Shown: positions 8,619 to 16,584, counted from the stretch's first letter. The stretch is DNA of 64,000 nucleotides from Myxococcales bacterium (GCA_016794345.1 JAEUKE010000150.1:1-64000), one strand, 5' to 3'. The notes: generated from the letters alone by a model not told the origin. Numbers and translations: made by a program.

Positions 8619-9017
8619 ATGACAGGGAAGCTGTTCGGCACGTGGCTCGTGGCGCGGGGGCTCGTGGAACCGCAAGACATCGTGTGCGCCCTGGACCGAC
8701 AACGGCAGATTCGCGTTCCGTTCGGTCGGCTGGCCATCGCCCTCGGAAAGCTGACGCTCTCCGACGTGTTCCTGATCCTCAATCAACAGGCAGGCACACG
8801 AAAGAAGTTCGGTGAGATCGCGACCGAGCTGGGGCTCCTCACGCACGCCGACGTCGACGAGATCCTCGCCGAGCAAGCGCGACGGTGCCCGCCGCTGGGC
8901 GCGATCCTCGTCGAGCTCGAGGTTCTCGACGCCGAGACCGTGATGGCCGAGCTCGAGGCGTTCCGCGCAACCACGGTGTCTGACGCAGACTGGGAGCCGA
9001 GGCCGAGTATGGCATAG
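8619..9017 (+). CDS. Small protein of four tandem MshEN-like motifs
   Basis: A 132-residue soluble protein with no transmembrane or catalytic signature. It is made almost entirely of four copies of a motif of roughly 24 residues (about 4-28, 34-57, 63-86, 91-115). Each has the pattern aromatic/Leu-Gly, two hydrophobics, Gly or Glu, two hydrophobics and a downstream L/V..(I/L)L..Q. Examples are FGTWLVARGLV, FGRLAIALGKL, FGEIATELGLL and LGAILVELEVL. This matches the paired motif of MshEN (GspE/PilB N-terminal) domains, which bind c-di-GMP in several ATPases. No ATPase follows here. It starts at ATG 8619, divergent from the che operon and in line with the WYL regulator. The fold is fairly convincing; ligand binding is inferred. 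Confidence 0.7.
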   Translation: MTGKLFGTWLVARGLVEPQDIVCALDRQRQIRVPFGRLAIALGKLTLSDVFLILNQQAGTRKKFGEIATELGLLTHADVDEILAEQARRCPPLGAILVELEVLDAETVMAELEAFRATTVSDADWEPRPSMA

Positions 9018-9063
9018 TCAGGCTCTGCGACGCACCGAACGCCTCTTCGCCCTGACCGAGTAC

Positions 9064-9666
9064 TTGCGTGGCCGACGCACGGGCGTGACGGCCGAGGCGC
9101 TCGCGGAGCGCTTCGGCGTCACCGTCCGGACCATCTACCGTGACCTCGACACGCTCCGTGACGCGTCTCTCCCTCTCGGCGCCGAGCGCGGTCGCGGTGG
9201 GGGCTACGCGCTCGACAAGAGCTACAGCCTGCCGCCGGTGAACTTCACGGCTCGCGAGGCAGCCCTCTTGACGGCCATCGGCCGCCACGCGCTCGAGATG
9301 CGGCTCCTCCCGTTCGAAGGAACGTTGCGGTCGGCGATGGACAAGGTCCGCGCCGCCCTGTCGGCCTCCGCTCAGCGTGAGCTCCTGGCGCGGCTCGACG
9401 AGCTCACGTTCCTGGGCGTGCCGGCGATGCCCAGCGACAAGTCGGTGCGTGCGGCGGTCGAGCGCGCGTGGTTCGAGCAGCAACCGCTCGAGATCACCTA
9501 CGTCGACAAGAACCACCTCGAGACCACGCGGCGCGTTCGCATCCGCGCCGTGCTGATGGAGCGGCACGAGACGCGGATCGACGCCGAAGCTCTCGACGGC
9601 GGTGAGCGGCGTCACTTTCGGCTCGACCGGATCGTGCGCGCGCGCGTGGAGCGCCCCGCACGCTGA
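9064..9666 (+). CDS. YafY/WYL-type HTH transcriptional regulator
   Basis: A transcription factor of the DeoR-like HTH plus WYL-like C-terminal type. The helix-turn-helix is VTAEALAERFGVTVRTIYRDLDTL, followed by the conserved GAERGRGGGYALDKSYSLPPVNFTAREAALL segment and a ligand-sensing region. TTG 9064 is the first canonical start, but it cuts off the first helix. The open frame continues back over LRRTERLFALTEYLRGRR, which matches how these proteins normally begin and would start at CTG 9025. That is eight bases after the stop of the upstream MshEN-like gene, so both are probably one transcript. The regulated genes are unknown. Confidence 0.85.
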   Translation: MRGRRTGVTAEALAERFGVTVRTIYRDLDTLRDASLPLGAERGRGGGYALDKSYSLPPVNFTAREAALLTAIGRHALEMRLLPFEGTLRSAMDKVRAALSASAQRELLARLDELTFLGVPAMPSDKSVRAAVERAWFEQQPLEITYVDKNHLETTRRVRIRAVLMERHETRIDAEALDGGERRHFRLDRIVRARVERPAR

Positions 9667-9837
9667 CCGCGCGTGGATAAGAGACTTGGGCAGCTTCTTC
9701 TCTAGCCAGGGGTCTGGAGCAGCCCCCTCGGCCGCGAAGCGCGGCCTCACCCCGCCTCCGGGCTCCGGGCCTCACGGTCCTCGCCCGCGAAGATGGCGAC
9801 TGCAACGTCGTGCGCTACCGATGAAACAAGGTCCTCG

Positions 9838-10875
9838 TCAGAGGACGCAGACGGGCGCCGGCTGGAGGGCCTGGCAGGTCGCGTCCGTCTGGCCGCCGCC
9901 TTCGCCGCTCGAGCACTGGAGCAACCCGAGGCACTCGCCGTTGAGGCAGGGCTGATCGGGGCCGGGCAAGCGGACGCAGGTGCCGTCCACACACTGCGTG
10001 AAGAGCGAGCAGGCGTCGGTCAAGAAGCCGTTCTTGACGCAAGGCTGACCCTCGCCGGGCAGGGGAACACACTTGCTCTGCGCCTCGTCGCAGTAGTCGG
10101 CTTGCGCCGCGCATCCGGGAGCCCTGAGCGCCGGGTTGCATTGAGCGCCCGAGTCGGCCTGCTTGAAGCACTGGCCGGTACCCTCGACGTCGCAGCCGTA
10201 GCCCTCGACGCACTCGAAAGGATCGTTGCAGGACTCGCCGGGACCGACGCGCGGCTGGCACGTCCGGCCGCCCTGGTTGCCGCCGCCCTGATCGCCGCCG
10301 CCCTCGCCCGCGAGGCAGACGAGGTCGGGCGAGCACGGCGTGTCCGCGTCGCAGGGGATGCCGAGGCCCGCGGTGCCACCGGCGAGCTTGCAGACGCCCT
10401 GACAGCAAGCATCGAAGCAGGCCTCGTCCTTCTCGCAGTCGGCGTCGACACCCTTGCACTCGGCGCCGGAGAAGCAGGCCTCGCCCTCGGCCTTGCGGTT
10501 GCCGAAGACCGGATCACACGTCTCGCGCAGCGAGCGCGGGAGGAAGTAGTCGCCCTCGCATTTGTACTGCCGCACGGCGTCGACACAGGTCCGGCCCGCG
10601 GCCGCGTCGTACGTCAGCTCCCCCGCCATCACCGACGCAACCGCCTGGACCACGCCGCGGTCGGTGGGGATCGTCGCCTCGCACGCCGCGTTGTCGGGGA
10701 CATACGTGCACCGCACGAGGCGCTCACACGTCGCCGCGCGGAGCTCGGCGATGAACTTCTCGACCGGGATGGAGTTGTCGGCCTCCTCGTCCTCGCAGGC
10801 GATCCCGAGGGGGAACAACGAGAGCGCGAGGATCGCGGGGGTCGAGAGGCGGCGCCGAAGAGAAACGAAGAGCAT
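9838..10875 (-). CDS. Cysteine-rich lipoprotein (Dickkopf-like repeats)
   Basis: A secreted lipoprotein of about 345 residues. The start ATG 10875 gives MLFVSLRRRLSTPAILALSLFPLGIAC, a clean signal peptide ending in a lipobox with the lipidated Cys followed by acidic residues. The mature part has many C..G.C..D..C motifs (for example GEACFSGAECKGVD, CQPRVGPGESCNDPFECVEGYGC) typical of the Cys-rich outer-membrane lipoproteins of myxobacteria. An upstream open frame to 10965 exists but would bury the signal peptide. Its function is unknown; the many disulfide pairs suggest a stable extracellular module. A 171-bp spacer after the preceding plus-strand gene contains nothing recognisable. Confidence 0.8.
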   Translation of the reverse strand: MLFVSLRRRLSTPAILALSLFPLGIACEDEEADNSIPVEKFIAELRAATCERLVRCTYVPDNAACEATIPTDRGVVQAVASVMAGELTYDAAAGRTCVDAVRQYKCEGDYFLPRSLRETCDPVFGNRKAEGEACFSGAECKGVDADCEKDEACFDACCQGVCKLAGGTAGLGIPCDADTPCSPDLVCLAGEGGGDQGGGNQGGRTCQPRVGPGESCNDPFECVEGYGCDVEGTGQCFKQADSGAQCNPALRAPGCAAQADYCDEAQSKCVPLPGEGQPCVKNGFLTDACSLFTQCVDGTCVRLPGPDQPCLNGECLGLLQCSSGEGGGQTDATCQALQPAPVCVL

Positions 10876-10971
10876 GGTCGGCAGGGTAGCCGAAAAAAAG
10901 CGAGACACCACGGCGTCTTCGCCGCTCGGGCGGGCCCCGCCGCTGCTCTCGTTGCGGAACCGCATCGTGTA

Positions 10972-10996
10972 AAGTGTAAAGTGACACTCTACACTT
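10972..10996. promoter_or_regulatory. 25-bp operator-like palindrome before the redox operon
   Basis: Two 12-bp arms, AAGTGTAAAGTG and CACTCTACACTT, flank a single A. They are inverse complements at 11 of 12 positions. The core arms AAGTGTA/TACACTT give a classic dimer site 36 bp before the reductase start at 11032. The second gene of that operon encodes a MerR-family regulator, so autoregulation through this site is a reasonable inference. It also lies about 100 bp upstream of the divergent Cys-rich lipoprotein. Confidence 0.6.
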
Positions 10997-11031
10997 GACG
11001 GCCGGCCGGCCCGTCACTAAAGACGCGAGGC

Positions 11032-12186
11032 ATGTCTCTCTTCTCGCAGCTCAAGCGCGACATGCGCTCCCTCGTTCAAGGCATCTTCGGCGACAAGAGC
11101 GCACCGTTCGACGACAAGCAGAAAGCCGGCTCCTCCACCGGGCTCAAGCCGAAGCACGGCGGCCGCATGCTCACCGTCAAGGAGGTCATCAAGGAGACGG
11201 CGGACGCGGTGAGCGTGGTCCTCGCGGATCCGTCGGGGGCGCCCATCTCCTTCGAGGCCGGCCAGTTCTTCACGCTCGTCCTCAGGATCGGCAAGAAGGA
11301 GATCAAGCGCGCGTACTCGGCCTCGAGCCCCGCGCAGGAGACGGGCGAGGTGCGCCTCACCATCAAGGAGGTTCCGGGCGGCCAGGCTTCGCCGTTCATC
11401 GTGCGGGACCTCGCCGCGGGCTACGAGCTCGAGGTGCTCGGACCCTCGGGCCACTTCACCGTCCCGTCCGGGACCAAGCGCCTCGTGTTGCTCGGCGGGG
11501 GCAGCGGCATCACCCCGCTCCTCAGCATCGCGAAGACGCGCCTCGCCGCGGGCGCGAAGGAGAAGATCGATCTGGTCTTCGGCAACCGCGGCGAGAAGGA
11601 CATCATCTTCCGGGAGGAGCTGGCGAAGCTGGCGGCGGAGCACCCGGGCGTGCTGTCCGTCCGCCACGTCCTGGAGGAGGGCGGGGACGTCGCGTCGCGC
11701 ACCGGCCGGCTCGATCAGGCCACCGTGCTCGCGGAGCTCGACGCCATTGGCGCGTTCGAAGGGGAGGAGGCCTGCTTCTTCGTCTGCGGCCCGCTCGGCA
11801 TGATGGATGAAGCGCGGGCTGCGCTCCTCTCGCGCGGGGTCCCGGCGGCGCGCCTCAAGGAGGAACGCTTCGTCAGCATCGCGGACGGGCAGTCCACCGC
11901 GGAGGAGTCGTCGGAGTCGCAGGAGGTCGGCTTCATCATCCTGGGCACGAAGAAGTCGGTCTTCGTCCGGCCCGGGCAGACCATCCTCGAGGCAGGCCTC
12001 GACGAAGGGCTGGAGCTGCCGAACTCGTGCACCGTGGGCGGCTGCGGCACGTGCCGCGTCAAGCTCGTGTCCGGCAAGGTCTCGATGGCCGAGCCGAACT
12101 GCCTCGACTCGGACGAGCGCGCGCAAGGCTACGTGCTCGCTTGCTGCTCCAAGCCGCTCTCGCCGTGTGTGCTCGAGGTGGAGTAA
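11032..12186 (+). CDS. FNR-type NAD(P)H oxidoreductase with C-terminal [2Fe-2S] ferredoxin domain
   Basis: A 384-residue electron-transfer flavoprotein of the PaaE/phenol hydroxylase reductase layout. It has an FAD-binding barrel (about 45-140, KRAYSASSP), an NAD(P) domain (GGGSGITPLLS, CGPLGMMD) and a plant-type [2Fe-2S] domain near the C-terminus. The ligands are in NSCTVGGCGTCRVKL, and the fourth Cys is in VLACC. It would move electrons from NAD(P)H through FAD to the iron-sulfur cluster. The diiron protein two genes downstream is the obvious acceptor. Its TAA stop overlaps the MerR start (TAATG). An N-terminal extension of about 40 residues is basic and probably flexible. Confidence 0.93.
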   Translation: MSLFSQLKRDMRSLVQGIFGDKSAPFDDKQKAGSSTGLKPKHGGRMLTVKEVIKETADAVSVVLADPSGAPISFEAGQFFTLVLRIGKKEIKRAYSASSPAQETGEVRLTIKEVPGGQASPFIVRDLAAGYELEVLGPSGHFTVPSGTKRLVLLGGGSGITPLLSIAKTRLAAGAKEKIDLVFGNRGEKDIIFREELAKLAAEHPGVLSVRHVLEEGGDVASRTGRLDQATVLAELDAIGAFEGEEACFFVCGPLGMMDEARAALLSRGVPAARLKEERFVSIADGQSTAEESSESQEVGFIILGTKKSVFVRPGQTILEAGLDEGLELPNSCTVGGCGTCRVKLVSGKVSMAEPNCLDSDERAQGYVLACCSKPLSPCVLEVE

Positions 12187-12992
12187 TGGCGCAGAAGCGG
12201 CGCTCGAGCGGCTCGGCTGCGCGCGCAGCGGCACCGGAGTACCGGATGAAGGACCTCTGCGCGAAGACCGGCCTCGAGCGTCAGACCATTCATTTCTACA
12301 TCCAGGAGGGGCTCCTGCCGGAGGGCCGCAAGACCGGCCGAAACATGGCCTTTTACGACGAGGGCCACGTCGAGCGCCTCTTGCTCATCAAGAGCCTGCA
12401 GCGCGAGCGGTTCCTGCCGCTCCGCGCCATCCGCGCGGTCCTCGGCGGCAGCGGCGGCGGCTTCTCCAAGGAGCAGCGCGCGCTCCTCTCCGAGGTCAAG
12501 CAGCGCCTCGCGAAGGGCGCGAAGACGCGTCATCTCGTCAGCGGTCCGGGCGGCAGCATCGGCCGGGACGAGCTGGCGAAGGGGGCAGGGGTCGAGGCGC
12601 GCGACGTCGACGAGCTCGGCGCGCTCGGCCTGGTGGCGGTCGGCGCGGGCGCGCGTGTTCGCCAGGAGGACGCGTGGCTCGTCGAGCTCTGGGGGGAGCT
12701 CATCCGCTCGGGGCTCACGAAGGAGCGAGGCTTCGGCCCCTCCGACCTCGCGCTCGTGGACGAGGCCGTCTCGACGCTCTTCGCCAAGGAGCGTGATCTG
12801 TTCCTCGAGCGCCTCGGCCACCTCTCGGCGGACGAGCTCGCCCTCGTGCTCTCGCGCGTCCTCCCGCTCATGGGGGAGCTCGTCGCGCGCATGTTCGCGC
12901 AGAAGGCGCGAGACACCTTTGCCCTCGCCGAGGAGGCCGGTCGTTCGGCCTCGCAGGCACCAGACCCGAACAACAAAAGGAGCGCCGCTTGA
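12186..12992 (+). CDS. MerR-family transcriptional regulator
   Basis: A 268-residue regulator. The winged HTH is YRMKDLCAKTGLERQTIHFYIQEGLLPEGRKTGRNMAFYDEGHVERLLLIKSL (split by position about 18-70), as in MerR proteins tied to lipid and redox metabolism. The long C-terminal helical region is more like a ligand-binding or dimer domain than a metal-binding loop, and no Cys cluster is seen. It sits between the reductase and the diiron gene, with one-base overlaps on both sides, so all three are co-translated. The palindrome at 10972-10996 is its most likely target. Confidence 0.9.
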   Translation: MAQKRRSSGSAARAAAPEYRMKDLCAKTGLERQTIHFYIQEGLLPEGRKTGRNMAFYDEGHVERLLLIKSLQRERFLPLRAIRAVLGGSGGGFSKEQRALLSEVKQRLAKGAKTRHLVSGPGGSIGRDELAKGAGVEARDVDELGALGLVAVGAGARVRQEDAWLVELWGELIRSGLTKERGFGPSDLALVDEAVSTLFAKERDLFLERLGHLSADELALVLSRVLPLMGELVARMFAQKARDTFALAEEAGRSASQAPDPNNKRSAA

Positions 12993-14185
12993 TGATGCTC
13001 AAAGACTCGGTCATGGGCTCGTTGCCCCCCGTCGTGCGCGATCAGGTCGATGCGTGGCTCGAGGCGGCGGAGGTCGTCTCCGAGATGAAGGACCCGCGGG
13101 TGCTCCGCTCGCTGGGGCCCGCGAGCGTTCGCGGGCTCATCCTCCACCGCGGCAAACAAGGCACGCCGACGAAGATGCCGGCTCACCACTCGGCTCACTT
13201 CGACTGGACCTACCCGGCCGATCAGCCGGAGATGCGCGACCTCTACAAGCGCGCGAAGGCCGGTCAGTGGGACGGCGACAAGGATTTGCCGTGGTCGATC
13301 TCGGTCGACCCCGAGAACCCCGAGGTGCCCATCCTCGCGCCCGACTTCATCGACCACCAGCTGCTCGCGAAGCACGGAGTCCGCCTCGACGAGAAGGAGC
13401 GCCTCCGCCTCGACTACTCGCTCGTGACGTGGATGCTGAGCCAGTTCCTCCACGGCGAGCAGGGCGCGCTGTTCGCCGCCGCCCAGGTGACCGAGGCCGT
13501 GCAGTTCTTCGACGGCAAGCTCTACGGCGCCACGCAGGTGATGGACGAGGGCCGCCACGTGGAGGTCTTCTCGCGTTACCTGCAGGACAAGCTCGGGCGC
13601 CTCTACCAGGTGAACGATAACTTGTTCGTCATCATCGACGCGCTCATGACCGACGGCCGCTGGGACATGAAGTTCCTGGGCATGCAGATCATGGTGGAGG
13701 GCCTCGCGCTCGGCGCCTTCTCCACGCTCTTCACCATGACGAAGGAGCCGCTCCTGAAGGAGCTGCTCAAGCGCGTCATCTTGGACGAGGCGCGCCACGT
13801 CCACTACGGCGTCATCGCGCTGAAGCAGCACATCAACCAGGAGCTCAGCGAGCGCGAGCGCAGCGAGCGCGAGGACTGGGCCTACGAGGTGGCGCTCCTC
13901 ATGCGAAACCGCTTCATGGCCTACGAGGTCTTCGACGAGTGGTTCGCGGGACGCCTCTCGCGCGAGGCCTGGCGGGAGGTCGTGCTGGGCGCGCCCGGGA
14001 TGAGCCGCTTCCGCCACACGATGTTCAAGCGCCTGGTGCCGAACCTCCGCGACATCGGCCTCATGACGCCCCGGATCATGCCGGCTTACGAGCGCGCGGG
14101 CCTGACCGAGTATTTCGGCGGCAAGGCCGCGCCCGAGCTGACCGGCGAGCAGATGGTCGCGGATCTCGAGCGCGAGGCGGCGTAA
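12992..14185 (+). CDS. Ferritin-like diiron oxygenase/desaturase candidate
   Basis: A 397-residue soluble helical protein with two full diiron motifs of the form E-x28-DExRH. In the first, Glu in HGEQGALF is followed 28 residues later by DEGRHVEVF. In the second, Glu in MVEGLALG is followed 28 residues later by DEARHVHYG. This pattern is shared by AurF/CmlI-type N-oxygenases and other R2-like oxygenases and desaturases. The start is ATG 12992, overlapping the MerR stop, with AAGGAG nine bases upstream; a second ATG follows directly. Electrons probably come from the FNR/[2Fe-2S] protein of the same operon. The substrate (fatty acyl, amine or other) cannot be told from sequence. Confidence 0.85.
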   Translation: MMLKDSVMGSLPPVVRDQVDAWLEAAEVVSEMKDPRVLRSLGPASVRGLILHRGKQGTPTKMPAHHSAHFDWTYPADQPEMRDLYKRAKAGQWDGDKDLPWSISVDPENPEVPILAPDFIDHQLLAKHGVRLDEKERLRLDYSLVTWMLSQFLHGEQGALFAAAQVTEAVQFFDGKLYGATQVMDEGRHVEVFSRYLQDKLGRLYQVNDNLFVIIDALMTDGRWDMKFLGMQIMVEGLALGAFSTLFTMTKEPLLKELLKRVILDEARHVHYGVIALKQHINQELSERERSEREDWAYEVALLMRNRFMAYEVFDEWFAGRLSREAWREVVLGAPGMSRFRHTMFKRLVPNLRDIGLMTPRIMPAYERAGLTEYFGGKAAPELTGEQMVADLEREAA

Positions 14186-14193
14186 GCCTCTCG

Positions 14194-14230
14194 CCCCCCT
14201 CACGACGTGAGGGGGGAGGGGGGGTGAATC
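14194..14230 (+). terminator. G/C hairpin repeat, family member 1
   Basis: Arms CCCCCCTCACG and CGTGAGGGGGG around a single A, followed by a G-run and TGAATC. It lies 9 bp after the diiron gene stop. It has the position of a terminator but no U-tract. It belongs to a family seen at 21274, 23202, 26284, 33058, 33724, 37352, 47731, 48885, 50100 and 55001. Confidence 0.65.
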
Positions 14231-14297
14231 AACAGGGACGAACGCTCCCCAGCACTCAGCGCCCGCAGATCTCGACAGCTGCTAGGCTCGCGAGCCC

Positions 14298-16097
14298 ATG
14301 CTCTCGCGCTACGCCGCCTTCGCCCTCGCCGCGCTCGTCGCTTGTGCTCCGGCCCCGCCCAAGCCCCCGCCGCCGGACGGCGAGCCCATCGTGTCGGCGA
14401 CTTCTGCGCCGGCGGCGGCGCCGACCCAGAAGTCGGCGCGTGAGCTCCCGGCCGGCAGGGCGGAGCCGCCGCGCGTCGCGCTCGGAACGCAAGGCGCCGT
14501 CGCGAGCCAGGAGGCGAACGCGTCCGACGTCGGCATCGAGATCCTGAAGGCGGGCGGCAACGCCGTCGATGCCGCGGTCGCGGTGGGCTTCGCGCTCGCC
14601 GTGACGCACCCCTCGGCCGGCAACATCGGCGGGGGCGGCTTCATGGTCATCCGCCTCGCAAACGGCGAATCGTTTGCGCTCGATTTCCGTGAGACCGCCC
14701 CCGGCGCCGCGAGCCGCGACATGTACCTCGACAAGAAGGGGAACATGACGAAGGACAGCCTCAACGGCCCCAAGGCCGCCGGCATCCCCGGGAGCGTTGC
14801 CGGCCTCGCGGCGGCCCACAAGAAGCTCGGCAAGCTGCCCTGGCGCGACGTGGTCGCCCCGGCGGTCAAGCTCGCCAAGGAGGGCTTCGCGCTCGACGAG
14901 GTCACGTCGAAGGACCTCGCGGAGGCGACGAAGAAGATGAAGGAGCTCGGCTTCGCCGACACGGCGAAGGTGTTCTCGAAGCCGGACGGCTCGGCGCTCG
15001 CCGCGGGCGAGAAGCTCGTCCAGCCGACGCTCGCCAAGACGCTCGAGGCCATCGCCGAGAACCCGCGCTCCTTCTACGAAGGGCCGCTCGCCGAGCAGAT
15101 GGCGAAGGAGGTGAGCAAGGCGGGCGGCATCTGGAAGCCGGAGGACTTGAAGAAATACGAGGCGAAGTGGCGCGAGCCGATCAAGCTCGCCTACCGAGGC
15201 CACGAGGTCGTCACGATGCCCCCGCCGTCGGCAGGCGGCGTCGTCCTCAAGCAGCTCCTCGCCGCAAGCGAGGTGATGGGCCTCGAGCGCAAGCCCTGGC
15301 GCAGCGCAGACGAGATCCATCTCTTCGCGGAGGCGATGCGCCGCACGTACGCGGATCGCAACGCGCTCCTCGGCGATCCCGACTTCGTGAAGATGCCGAT
15401 GGACCAGCTGCTCGACACGTCGTACGTGCGAGAGCGGGTCGGGGACATCGACCCGCAGAAGGCCACGCCCTCGACGCAGATCAAGGCGGGAATCGAGCCG
15501 ACCAAACAGGAGTCCACCCAGACGACGCACTACTCGGTGGTCGACAAGGACGGCAACGCCGTCGCGACCACGACCACGCTGAACACGGGGTACGGCTCGA
15601 AGTACATGGTGCCGAGCGCGGGCGTGCTCTTGAACAACGAGATGGACGACTTCGCGACCAAGCCCGGCTCTCCGAATGTCTTCGGCCTCGTGCAAGGCGA
15701 GCAGAACCGGATTCAACCCGGCAAGCGGATGCTCTCGAGCATGACGCCGACGATCATCGCGAAAGACGGCGAGCTCCGTGCGGTCGTGGGCTCTCCAGGC
15801 GGGCCGACCATCTCGACGACGGTCGCGCAGATCGTCCGCGGGCTCATCGACTACGGCAAGCCGCTCGACGAGGTGGTGCCCGCGCTCCGCGCGCACCACC
15901 AATGGTTGCCCGATCAGATCTGGACGGAGGAGTCGATGCCCGCCGACGTGCAGGCCGAGCTCGAGAAGCGCGGCCACACGATCAAGAAGCGCGGCCGCAT
16001 CGGCCACGCGAACTGCATCGAGGTCGATCCGAAGTCGCGCGGGTTCCGCGCGGTCGCAGACACGACGAGGGCAGGGGGCAAAGCAGCGGCCTATTGA
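14298..16097 (+). CDS. ggt: Gamma-glutamyltransferase (lipoprotein form)
   Basis: A 599-residue gamma-glutamyltranspeptidase, which cleaves or transfers the gamma-glutamyl group of glutathione and related peptides outside the cytoplasm. It begins MLSRYAAFALAALVAC, a lipoprotein signal with Cys16. The Pro-rich spacer is followed by the large subunit (GTQGAVASQEANASDVGIEIL, NIGGGGFMVIR, DFRETAP). The autocatalytic cleavage and nucleophile Thr is in ESTQTTHYSVVDKDGNAV. The small subunit carries NNEMDDF and PGKRMLSSMTPTI. It has full length with all key motifs. The stop is followed at once by the structured repeat at 16098. Confidence 0.96.
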   Translation: MLSRYAAFALAALVACAPAPPKPPPPDGEPIVSATSAPAAAPTQKSARELPAGRAEPPRVALGTQGAVASQEANASDVGIEILKAGGNAVDAAVAVGFALAVTHPSAGNIGGGGFMVIRLANGESFALDFRETAPGAASRDMYLDKKGNMTKDSLNGPKAAGIPGSVAGLAAAHKKLGKLPWRDVVAPAVKLAKEGFALDEVTSKDLAEATKKMKELGFADTAKVFSKPDGSALAAGEKLVQPTLAKTLEAIAENPRSFYEGPLAEQMAKEVSKAGGIWKPEDLKKYEAKWREPIKLAYRGHEVVTMPPPSAGGVVLKQLLAASEVMGLERKPWRSADEIHLFAEAMRRTYADRNALLGDPDFVKMPMDQLLDTSYVRERVGDIDPQKATPSTQIKAGIEPTKQESTQTTHYSVVDKDGNAVATTTTLNTGYGSKYMVPSAGVLLNNEMDDFATKPGSPNVFGLVQGEQNRIQPGKRMLSSMTPTIIAKDGELRAVVGSPGGPTISTTVAQIVRGLIDYGKPLDEVVPALRAHHQWLPDQIWTEESMPADVQAELEKRGHTIKKRGRIGHANCIEVDPKSRGFRAVADTTRAGGKAAAY

Positions 16098-16354
16098 GCG
16101 CGGCGCGTTGCCGCTCGTGCGGGAGGGGTTGGCCCTTCTCCTTCGCTCCGTCTCGCCGGGCGCGTTGTCGCTCGGGTGGGAGGGGTTGGCCCTTCTCCTT
16201 CGCTCCGTCTCGCCGGTCCCTACGGCGCATAGGGCTCGGCGGCCTGGCACGGCCGCCGAGAGCCAGGCCCGAAGGGTATGGAGCTGCCTTCGGGACATAC
16301 TCACGCCGCTTCGGAGAAGGGCCAACCCCTCCCGCCCTCGCTTTCGCGAACCAG
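16098..16354 (-). repeat. Structured foldback repeat, copy A
   Basis: It begins at the base after the ggt stop codon. Read on the minus strand it consists of one left arm (16313-16333), a central hairpin block around GGCGGCC/GGCCGCC, and two right arms in tandem (16178-16198 and 16121-16141). The arm core is GGGAGGGGTTGGCCCTTCTCC against its inverse complement. It matches copy B (19785-20155) over nearly its whole length in the opposite orientation. The next 230 bp up to 16584 hold no clear gene. They do contain an open minus frame that continues past the stop of the PLAT lipoprotein (GIEIQEAREPLALHNTVV and onward) and may be a decayed coding remnant. Confidence 0.85.
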
Positions 16355-16584
16355 TGGTGCGGCTTTCGCTGCAAGGCCGCGTCACAGTTCGACCCCACAC
16401 GCGGCCTCGCAGCTTTCCTCACCTCGTCAATCAACGCGCCGAGGGAGCCATTGTCGAGGCGTGCCCGGCGCGATCTCGCGAGCGGTAGTTGGTCGAGCTG
16501 AAGAAACGCGGCCTCGCCGTCCGAGACCACGGTGTTGTGCAAGGCGAGCGGCTCGCGCGCCTCCTGAATCTCGATGCCGGCGCC

